Source: an uncultured Lachnobacterium sp. (GTDB lineage Bacteria > Bacillota > Clostridia > Lachnospirales > Lachnospiraceae). Taken from it: a stretch of 64,000 bases of DNA. The notes beneath the pieces are model-generated. The model was not told where the DNA came from, ran no database searches, and saw only the letters and a list, made by a program, of their open reading frames with translations. Both the position numbers and the translations under genes were made by a program. The stretch covers positions 24,594 to 88,593 of the forward strand of contig URSS01000007.1 in the NCBI GenBank assembly GCA_900550545.1. Direction: 5' to 3'. Shown here one piece after another: positions 17,501 to 24,171 of this stretch (position 1 is its first letter; each line of letters opens with the position of its first letter).

Positions 17501-19180
17501 ATTCTAAATGAACTGAATGCGAATCCATGTTTTGAAGGATATCGTGTCTATGTACGTACGTCCGAAGAGACAGAACCGACGGTTTTGAATTATATTCAGA
17601 AGAATCACTGGGAGCGAACAGAGGCTGTGACAAATAATGCGGAGTATATGAAAATACTGGAATCGGTACATTTTTTGATTACCGAGGTGTATTTCCCGGA
17701 ATCCTGGATTAAGAAAAATGGTCAGATGTATATTAATATCTGGCATGGAACTCCTTTGAAAAAACTTGGTCTTGCGAAGAATTCAAACAATATCCACCGG
17801 GATGGAACAACACAGAGAAACTTCATTGAAGCAGATTATTTGCTTTATCCAAATGAATATACGAAGAAACATATGCTTGAATCATACAAGGTATCTGAAT
17901 TAATGCAGGGTAAGGCATTGAATCTTGGATACCCGCGAACCGGAGGCCTTTTGGCTGCATCACAGAGTGACTTAAATGAGCTGCGCAAACAGTTGGCCGA
18001 AAATGGACAGAAGTTATATGCTTATATGCCAACTTGGAAAGATTATTTAAAAGTGGAACAGGTTGTGGCAGAGTCAAAGGAACTGTTAGATTATCTGGAT
18101 GCAAATCTTCGTGATGATCAGATATTATATGTTAATTTGCATCATAAAGTAAGTGATTCTATTGATTACAGTAAATATACACATATTCGCCAGTTTCCAC
18201 CTACTGTGGACAGTTATCAGCTGCTTGCCCTGACAGAGGCATTGATTACAGATTATTCAAGTGTATTTTATGATTATTTGGTATTAAGAAGACAGATCAT
18301 TTTGTATTGTGCAGATTATGAGTTATATCGTGAAAAGCGTGGAACTTATATGGACTTAATGGAACTTCCATTTGACAAAGTGGTTACAAAAGAAGCAGTA
18401 TTAGAGGCATTGAATCATGGTAAGGATTATGATGACGAAGCTGCTTACCACCGGTTCTGTGCATATGATTCCGTAGATAATGCCAAGAAACTTTGCAGCC
18501 TTCTGACCGGAAGTGAGGAACAGGTTGATGTAGAAGAAATTCCAAAGACCGGAAGAAAACAGGTAATGTTTTATTCCGATGCCTGTGGAGAATCAAAAGA
18601 TACGGAACGTCTGGATAAAGTAGTTGAATGTTATGATCCGGCGGTATATCAACTGTACATTGGTTGTGACATGGATAAGGTAGATCAGAATAAAGAGATT
18701 GCATATCCGATGTTGAATCGTGTGCCTGTAATTGGAACTGTCTCCAAACTCCATTTGAGTGGAGCCGGAAAAGCGGCACGTTCTCTTTATAAGAAAAACA
18801 AAATTTCGTTTGCAGATGCGATGAATGTGTTACAATATGACTATGCGTTAGTTGCAAAAAGAATGTTTGGAAGAGCGGTGTTTGACTTGACTGTTATCTA
18901 TGATGTGCCAGATGCAGAGAAATTGTTAGCTCTTACATTGTTGCCAAATGACAATAAAATTTTAGTATTGAGCGAAGCAATGTACACAGAAATTGCAAAT
19001 AAAAATACATTCTTTACAGATGCTATGAAATATGCAGCACCATATATGCGGGGAATTTTTGTCAGCTCGGATGAGCACAAACTGGCAGTTGAGGAGTTGC
19101 TTGGAAAAGATTTTGAGGTTCAGTTGTTTGACGGAACGGAAGAACTGAGAAATATTGTGAATGCAGCAATTGGTAAATAA
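14582..19180 (+). CDS. Giant double CDP-glycerol:glycerophosphotransferase (TagF-like) fusion
   Basis: A 1532-residue enzyme. Residues 1 to about 250 look like a degenerate GT-A (GT2-like) domain (VTFLYGGDRL). Residues about 250-520 are unassigned. The first TagF-like domain (about 527-890) begins KPIWMYLDKIYKGGDSSEYL and has QHG (about 630) and TDFSGIQFDFAYMRKP (about 797). The second (about 950-1300) has IWHGTPLKKLG (about 1054), YMPTWKDY and ITDYSSVFYDYL (about 1221). A separate tail (about 1323-1532) is of unknown type. TagF enzymes add glycerol phosphate from CDP-glycerol to a lipid-linked primer. Two unlike domains suggest primase plus polymerase, or two different alditol phosphates. 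Confidence 0.87.
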   Translation: MSVSIIWKLSEKEKENQITFENIREQIAENKQSVQILIYANACDNGEKYGSGLEQTGAKTQLCAYEGTDTEIYADAQEKVTGSLVTFLYGGDRLSQGTFAEVEKSADTYPEYNIFMLRKKMPDGTYGAFATDPASKKILVINLLKKYYCHPFYFGGTFLTSSFFKKNSFHQELGMETEREYFLRAAASQQSIVFFNHLIYDSSQAKEGDFTFFEGIYEEDWYGKSFTQFWIPFLAEMKQKYGMVPMFVQYHFMFTVKSRIVSNLNNRNKHVIPQGEEMTCLEKVGETFQYIEDDVLFDCHKIPESQMADSWKWIYGILKHGQNFRFEKRYLSGFPYYGSANTVFNKIANLKTNILFMNYEDGFLNIDGTVHPILYSMADEIYLMFDGKKYPLKYNQRYALTKVFGVSMYKSHAFHMELPMDKVNDCHMFCFANFGNESIKINFTYESHFSRMSGAFLNSYWSFGLEQRYMMTKSEDGLRIRKISKKEQKKQEHALSKEMFLSFQKRAWLFLAIRKVYFMMRPIMKRKPIWMYLDKIYKGGDSSEYLYRYAKEQKDGIQHYYLVDKHATDYRRLKKLGYKPLVRGSIKHRLVFLMADMMVISNSTVFAFNNYGLPNSSYVRDIVDFHVCCVQHGMSVQKIAVAQNRLRDNTRLYFCASKYEIENLSRPVYDYVGYNALKLTGVPRYDGLVNDDKKQIMISPTWRMQAAVPVRTSEGEQRDYNPLFKESTYFKVFNSLINDPRLIEAAKKYGYRIKYVLHPIVSAQVDDFDKNDYVDVVPAVGDMSYETMFRESSLMVTDFSGIQFDFAYMRKPLVYLHHKDIPQHYEEGTFFYDTMAFGEIAHDNDELIDLLCEYMASGCKMKEEYVRRADDFFYYNDHHNCERIYDVMIDYQNRKILHKVSDRTHFAFKDVSAPAIDAEQRNKAIAALETIAAANEIKIGEKTVADRYYDEKIEPKTVALVGLGKNVRGSMQYILNELNANPCFEGYRVYVRTSEETEPTVLNYIQKNHWERTEAVTNNAEYMKILESVHFLITEVYFPESWIKKNGQMYINIWHGTPLKKLGLAKNSNNIHRDGTTQRNFIEADYLLYPNEYTKKHMLESYKVSELMQGKALNLGYPRTGGLLAASQSDLNELRKQLAENGQKLYAYMPTWKDYLKVEQVVAESKELLDYLDANLRDDQILYVNLHHKVSDSIDYSKYTHIRQFPPTVDSYQLLALTEALITDYSSVFYDYLVLRRQIILYCADYELYREKRGTYMDLMELPFDKVVTKEAVLEALNHGKDYDDEAAYHRFCAYDSVDNAKKLCSLLTGSEEQVDVEEIPKTGRKQVMFYSDACGESKDTERLDKVVECYDPAVYQLYIGCDMDKVDQNKEIAYPMLNRVPVIGTVSKLHLSGAGKAARSLYKKNKISFADAMNVLQYDYALVAKRMFGRAVFDLTVIYDVPDAEKLLALTLLPNDNKILVLSEAMYTEIANKNTFFTDAMKYAAPYMRGIFVSSDEHKLAVEELLGKDFEVQLFDGTEELRNIVNAAIGK

Positions 19181-19192
19181 AGGAGGAATACA

Positions 19193-19582
19193 ATGAAAAA
19201 GGTAATTACGTATGGAACATTTGATTTACTTCATTATGGACATATCAATCTTTTAAGACGCGCAAAGGAACTGGGAGATTATTTAATCGTTGCGCTGTCC
19301 ACTGATGAGTTCAATTGGAACGAAAAGCAGAAAAAGTGTTATTTTTCCTATGAGGAAAGAAAGCAGCTTTTGGAAGCAATCCGTTATGTTGATCTTGTTA
19401 TTCCAGAGGAGAACTGGGAACAGAAGGTAAGTGATGTGCAGGAATTTAAGGTAGACACCTTTGTTATGGGAAATGATTGGGAAGGCAAGTTTGATTTCCT
19501 CAAAGAATATTGTGATGTTGTCTATTTACCTCGGACACCAGATATTTCAACAACACAGATCAAAGATGATCTTGGACGATAA
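19193..19582 (+). CDS. tagD: Glycerol-3-phosphate cytidylyltransferase
   Basis: A 129-residue cytoplasmic enzyme making CDP-glycerol from glycerol-3-phosphate and CTP. It has [16 protein letters not shown] with the HxGH motif, the [11 protein letters not shown] end that contains the STT-type motif, and the standard TagD length. AAAGGAGG precedes the start. It supplies the donor for the TagF-like enzymes on both sides. Confidence 0.95.
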   Translation: MKKVITYGTFDLLHYGHINLLRRAKELGDYLIVALSTDEFNWNEKQKKCYFSYEERKQLLEAIRYVDLVIPEENWEQKVSDVQEFKVDTFVMGNDWEGKFDFLKEYCDVVYLPRTPDISTTQIKDDLGR

Positions 19583-19614
19583 AAGACAGAGTGATTGAAA
19601 GAAGGAGATGTAGC

Positions 19615-20343
19615 ATGAACATAGGAGTAATTTTTGCCGGAGGCGTCGGCAAACGTATGAACAGCCGGGTAAAGCCAAAACAGTTTATTGATGTATATGG
19701 AAAGCCAATCATTATCCATACGCTGGAATTATTTGAAAATCATCCGGAAATTGATGCTATTGCGGTAGCATGTCTGGAAGACTGGATTCCTTATCTGCAG
19801 GAACTTCTTGAAAAATTCAATATCAAAAAAGTAAAAAAGATTGTACCGGGCGGAGCATCCGGACAGGAGTCTATTTACAATGGTTTGAAAGCAGCAGAAG
19901 ATATTGCACAGGGAGAAAAGTCAATTGTTTTAATTCACGATGGTGTGCGTCCATTGATTAACGAGAAGACAATTACAGATAATATTGAGTCTGTCAGAAA
20001 ACATGGATCTTCCATTACCTGCGTGAAAGTCAAAGAGACTGTGCTTGTCGTTGCAGAAGATAATTCCATTGGAGATATTCCAAGCCGCGAGGATACAAGA
20101 CTTGCCCGTGCACCTCAGAGCTTTTATCTGGATGAAATCATTGGAGCTCATCGCAAAGCAATGGCAGAGAATAAATATGATTTCATTGATTCCTGCTCTA
20201 TGATGCAGTATTACGGAAAGAAACTGTATCTGATCGAAGGTCCACAGGAGAATATTAAGATTACAACACCAGATGATTTCTATACAATGAGAGCTTTATT
20301 AGATGCGAAAGAAGAAGCTCAAATTTATGGTTTGGGAGATTAG
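19615..20343 (+). CDS. IspD/TarI-family cytidylyltransferase
   Basis: A 242-residue nucleotidyltransferase with GVIFAGGVGKRM near the start, KPKQF, GGASGQESIYNGL and HDGVRPL. This family covers IspD (methylerythritol pathway) and alditol-phosphate cytidylyltransferases such as TarI and the pneumococcal Abp1/Mnp1. Its placement between tagD and an SDR enzyme, inside a polymer locus, argues for a CDP-alditol or CDP-ketose product rather than isoprenoid synthesis. ATG 19615 follows GAAGGAG; an in-frame GTG at 19591 precedes that site and is rejected. Confidence 0.82.
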   Translation: MNIGVIFAGGVGKRMNSRVKPKQFIDVYGKPIIIHTLELFENHPEIDAIAVACLEDWIPYLQELLEKFNIKKVKKIVPGGASGQESIYNGLKAAEDIAQGEKSIVLIHDGVRPLINEKTITDNIESVRKHGSSITCVKVKETVLVVAEDNSIGDIPSREDTRLARAPQSFYLDEIIGAHRKAMAENKYDFIDSCSMMQYYGKKLYLIEGPQENIKITTPDDFYTMRALLDAKEEAQIYGLGD

Positions 20344-20358
20344 GAGATAGAGCCACAT

Positions 20359-21399
20359 ATGAAGGACGTATTAGTTGAAGATTTTCAGGCAATTGTACAG
20401 AGTAATATTCCATTTGACAAATTAAAAAATAAGACATTTTTAGTTACAGGAGCAACAGGGCTGGTAGGTTCTTTGCTTGTCAAGTTTTTGCTGTATGCAA
20501 ACAAAAATTGTGATTTAAACGCAAAAGTTCTTGCTGTTGTCCGTAATGTTGAGAAGGCAGATCGGATTTACGAAGAAGTTAAGACAGACGACCTTTCTTA
20601 TATTGTAGCGGATCTTGCAAAAGATGGAATTCATTATGAGGGAGCATGCGATTATATTATTCATGCTGCGGCAGTAACTGCTTCTAAAGTCATGGTTACA
20701 GATCCCGTTGGTACAATTCGTACAGCGATTGATGGAACAGAGAAAATGTTACAGTTTGCGGTAGAAAAAAAGACAGAAGCATTCATATACATTTCTTCCA
20801 TGGAAATTTATGGACAGCCGAAGACTGATGGAAAAACAGCTGAGAAAGATTTAGGATATGTGGATATAGAAACAGTCCGCAGCTGTTATCCGGAAGGAAA
20901 AAGAATGTGCGAGTGTCTTTGTACGGCATATGCAGCGCAATATGGTGTGAATGTTGTGAGTGCAAGACTGGCACAGACATTTGGTGCAGGCATTCTTCCG
21001 ACGGAGAATCGTGTGTTTGCACAGTTTGCAAAGAGTGCTATGAGGGGTGAAAATATTGTATTGCATACAACCGGAGAGTCTGAAGGAAATTATGTTTATA
21101 CAGCAGATGCCATCCGGGCCATTTTGATGCTTCTTGTCAAAGGAACGGCTGGAGAATCTTACAATATTGCGAATGAGGACAGTCATATTACAATCCGGAA
21201 TATGGCAGAACTTGTAGCCAGAGAGATTGCAGATAATAAAATCGAAGTTGTCATTGATATCCCGGAGGATAGTGCATCTTTAGGCTACGCGCCAGCTGTC
21301 AAAATGTGGTTAGACGCTTCAAAAATGCGTGCACTTGGATGGAAACCGGAGATCGGACTGGTGGATGCATATAAGCGAATGATTCGCTGGATGCAGTAA
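20359..21399 (+). CDS. NAD(P)-dependent extended SDR (epimerase/reductase family)
   Basis: A 346-residue extended short-chain dehydrogenase. It has TFLVTGATGLVGSLL (about residue 27), a serine-rich ISSMEIYGQ segment and a YPEGK form of the YxxxK catalytic motif. The neighbouring cytidylyltransferase suggests it reduces or converts a CDP-sugar, as in the pneumococcal CDP-arabinitol and CDP-mannitol pathways; a UDP- or dTDP-sugar epimerase role cannot be excluded. TarJ, the usual partner of TarI, is a different alcohol-dehydrogenase family. Confidence 0.85.
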   Translation: MKDVLVEDFQAIVQSNIPFDKLKNKTFLVTGATGLVGSLLVKFLLYANKNCDLNAKVLAVVRNVEKADRIYEEVKTDDLSYIVADLAKDGIHYEGACDYIIHAAAVTASKVMVTDPVGTIRTAIDGTEKMLQFAVEKKTEAFIYISSMEIYGQPKTDGKTAEKDLGYVDIETVRSCYPEGKRMCECLCTAYAAQYGVNVVSARLAQTFGAGILPTENRVFAQFAKSAMRGENIVLHTTGESEGNYVYTADAIRAILMLLVKGTAGESYNIANEDSHITIRNMAELVAREIADNKIEVVIDIPEDSASLGYAPAVKMWLDASKMRALGWKPEIGLVDAYKRMIRWMQ

Positions 21400-21428
21400 A
21401 TTGTATAAGAAATATTTTTGATGATGAT

Positions 21429-21450
21429 CCAGACTGTTTATACAGTCTGG
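21429..21450 (+). terminator. Perfect hairpin, possible weak terminator
   Basis: A 9-bp perfect stem (CCAGACTGT / ACAGTCTGG) with a TTAT loop, but no T-run after it. It may slow polymerase, protect the upstream mRNA 3' end, or serve as an operator before the LCP gene. Confidence 0.4.
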
Positions 21451-21484
21451 ATATCGTTGTTTGTACGAGAGGAAACTGGGGTAG

Positions 21485-23044
21485 ATGGAGATGACAAAAG
21501 AAAAAAAGAAAAGTAAGTGGAAGATCATAGCGGGAATTATCCTGCTTCTACAATTACTGGCAAGTGGAGTGTTGGTAGGTGTGGTTATATGGCTGAATCT
21601 CTTACCGACGATGTATGTTGTATTAGCAGGTTTGGTATTATTCTGGCTTCTTACAATTGTATATTATCTGTATTATTCCGGAATGAAGAAAAAGCGAAAG
21701 AAAAAAACAGTACTGTATGTAAAGCGAACCATAGGAAGTATTCTGGCAGCATGTGTACTGACTGTATGTATCTGGGGATCTGTAATGATTACAGAAACTA
21801 AGGGAACCATAGATGATATTACAGACAATGTTGTTACTACAGATACGGTTTCTGCGTATGTTATGAAAGATGATCCGGCAGAAACGGTAGAGGATGCAAA
21901 AGATTATATATTTGCAATTACAGAAAAATATGATGCCGTGCATACACAGAAAGCAATTGAGGAAATTAATAAGGCAACCGGAACACAGATTGAGACGATC
22001 GTATACGACAATGTACTGGATATGGTTAAAGCATTGTATAGCGGAACTGTGGATGCAATGCTCATGAATGAAGCCTATGTAGATGTTGTCGAAGCGCAGG
22101 ATGGATATGATACTTTTTCTCAGAGAACTAAAACTTTATATGAACACGAAGAAGAAACTGTTATACAAAAAGATACAACAACGCAGGAAAAAGATATTAC
22201 CAAAGATCCGTTTGTTGTATATATCAGTGGTTCCGATACCAGAAACCTGACATTGGCAACCAGCCGCAGCGATGTAAATATTCTGGTTGTGGTCAATCCG
22301 GAAACTAAACAGGTTCTTATGATCAATACGCCAAGAGATTATTATGTGGATACAGCCGCAGCAATAGGAGCAAAAGACAAACTTACACATTGTGGAATCT
22401 ACGGAATTGACTGCTCTATGAAAACACTTGGAAATTTGTATGGTGAGCATGTCGATTATTATGCACAGATTAATTTTAATGGATTTAAAACACTTGTAGA
22501 TGCAATTGGTGGAATCACAATTGAATCAGAAAAAGCATTTCGCACAAGCGAAGGTGGATTTTACATTAATCAGGGAACAAACCAGCTGAATGGTACGGTG
22601 GCATTGTCCTATGTGCGTGAGAGAAAAGCTTTCGCAGATGGAGACAATTCCAGAGGACGCCATCAGATGCAGGCAATAGAAGCCATTATTCATAAAGTTT
22701 CATCTGGAACAACGGTTCTGACAAATTATTCATCCATTATGGACAGTATGTCAGGAATGTTTACAACGAGTATTAATTCAGAAGAAATTTCAGCACTTGT
22801 TAAGATGCAGCTTTCCGACCTTGCATCCTGGAATGTGAAATCATTTGCCGTGACAGGAAAAGGCGGGTCATCGACGACTTATTCCATGCCTACAAAGAGA
22901 AGCTATGTTATGTATCCGAATGAAAATCAGGTAAAATATGCGGAATTGTTGATTAATAAAGTGGTAGATGGTGTGACTTTGACAGACAGTGATCTTGAAA
23001 TGCCAGATACAGATATACAAAATGGTGCAACCGTGCAGCAATAA
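21485..23044 (+). CDS. LytR-CpsA-Psr family wall-polymer ligase with large extracytoplasmic insert
   Basis: A 519-residue membrane protein. LCP enzymes move undecaprenyl-linked polymers onto peptidoglycan. Three N-terminal hydrophobic helices (about 13-105) are followed by a region of about 120 residues resembling a small periplasmic-binding-protein fold, then the LCP domain (about 255-430) with NTPRDYYV and the arginine-rich segment RERKAFADGDNSRGRHQ. It probably attaches the polymer made by this locus. ATG 21491 is an alternative start. Confidence 0.88.
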   Translation: MEMTKEKKKSKWKIIAGIILLLQLLASGVLVGVVIWLNLLPTMYVVLAGLVLFWLLTIVYYLYYSGMKKKRKKKTVLYVKRTIGSILAACVLTVCIWGSVMITETKGTIDDITDNVVTTDTVSAYVMKDDPAETVEDAKDYIFAITEKYDAVHTQKAIEEINKATGTQIETIVYDNVLDMVKALYSGTVDAMLMNEAYVDVVEAQDGYDTFSQRTKTLYEHEEETVIQKDTTTQEKDITKDPFVVYISGSDTRNLTLATSRSDVNILVVVNPETKQVLMINTPRDYYVDTAAAIGAKDKLTHCGIYGIDCSMKTLGNLYGEHVDYYAQINFNGFKTLVDAIGGITIESEKAFRTSEGGFYINQGTNQLNGTVALSYVRERKAFADGDNSRGRHQMQAIEAIIHKVSSGTTVLTNYSSIMDSMSGMFTTSINSEEISALVKMQLSDLASWNVKSFAVTGKGGSSTTYSMPTKRSYVMYPNENQVKYAELLINKVVDGVTLTDSDLEMPDTDIQNGATVQQ

Positions 23045-23064
23045 GAAATATGGGAGGCAATATT

Positions 23065-24171
23065 ATGTCAGCTGGGAATGTAAAGAAAACATTCCAAAGA
23101 AATGGAAAAATTGAATTGTTGAGATTTATTTTTTGTATGGCAGTACTTTTGTTTCATTGCGAAAAATATGTTCTGGGAGAACCGTCATTGGAGAAAGGAT
23201 ATCATTTGAGCCTGTTTTGTCATGGCTCGATGGGCGTAGAGTTTTTCTTTCTTGTGTCTGGATTTTTGATGGCAAAATCAATATCAAAAAAAATCAGGAT
23301 GCAAACAGAACTACAAGAAACTCTTGCAAAGGAATCGCTTGGTTTTCTAAAAAGAAAAATCGCATCGATTTTTCCAATGCATGTCATGACCTTTATACTG
23401 GCATTTATTGCTTATATATTGGCAAACCATATGAATTACATGGAAGTGATGGGAAAAGCAGTGGAAAGCATTCCGAGCTTTTTCTTGATTCAAATGAGTG
23501 GGATAAATCTGTGCAGTCCAAATCATATCACCTGGTATATTTCATGTATGCTGATTGCCATGGCGGTTTTATATCCACTATGTAGAAAATATTATGAGTT
23601 TTTTACGCATTATCTGGCACCGCTCATTGCAGTATTGATACTGGGAGCCTGCATTGCAACAACCGGAAGAATCACAGGGGTATCGGAGTGGACGGTCGTA
23701 TGTTATAAGAGTGTATTGCGTGCAGTAAGTGAGATTGCATTGGGAACAACCGGATTTGAAATTGCACAATATATTTCAAAACAGACATTTACATACGGAC
23801 AGAGGATTGGTCTTACAATTTTAGAATTCATTTTATTTTTATGTGTAATGATTTATGAAGTTGGAACATTTCCTTCGGACTGGGAAGTGATAGAATTATT
23901 TGCAATCTTTGCATTGGTAGTTTTGGCTTTTTCCGGTGTAGGAGCCGGCAGTTTCATTTTTAACAATTCATTATGTTATCATTTGGGAAAATTGAGTCTT
24001 CCATTATATCTGGCACAATTGACACCCATTTATTTCATCTGCGAATTTGGAAAAGAATGGCCGGCAAAGAAACAGATTGCAGGAATTGTGGTGGGCACAT
24101 TTCTATTGGCATATCTGGTATTTGGAGCAGATTATTTATTACATCATAGGAAAGGACGGAAGCAAGCATGA
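23065..24171 (+). CDS. Membrane acyltransferase family 3 protein
   Basis: A 368-residue protein with about ten transmembrane helices. Near the N-terminus it shows LLRFIFCMAVLLFH followed by GVEFFFLVSGFL, the hallmark of the OafA/WecH-type O-acyltransferases. These add acetyl, succinyl or other acyl groups to extracellular glycans. In this locus it probably decorates the polymer. ATG 23065 follows GGGAGG; ATG 23050 lies within the ribosome site region. Its stop overlaps the next gene (ATGA). Confidence 0.85.
   Translation: MSAGNVKKTFQRNGKIELLRFIFCMAVLLFHCEKYVLGEPSLEKGYHLSLFCHGSMGVEFFFLVSGFLMAKSISKKIRMQTELQETLAKESLGFLKRKIASIFPMHVMTFILAFIAYILANHMNYMEVMGKAVESIPSFFLIQMSGINLCSPNHITWYISCMLIAMAVLYPLCRKYYEFFTHYLAPLIAVLILGACIATTGRITGVSEWTVVCYKSVLRAVSEIALGTTGFEIAQYISKQTFTYGQRIGLTILEFILFLCVMIYEVGTFPSDWEVIELFAIFALVVLAFSGVGAGSFIFNNSLCYHLGKLSLPLYLAQLTPIYFICEFGKEWPAKKQIAGIVVGTFLLAYLVFGADYLLHHRKGRKQA

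Noticed and set aside
20359..21399. TarJ (ribulose-5-phosphate reductase) as partner of the cytidylyltransferase
   Set aside because: TarJ belongs to the medium-chain alcohol dehydrogenase family; this protein is an extended SDR with YxxxK.
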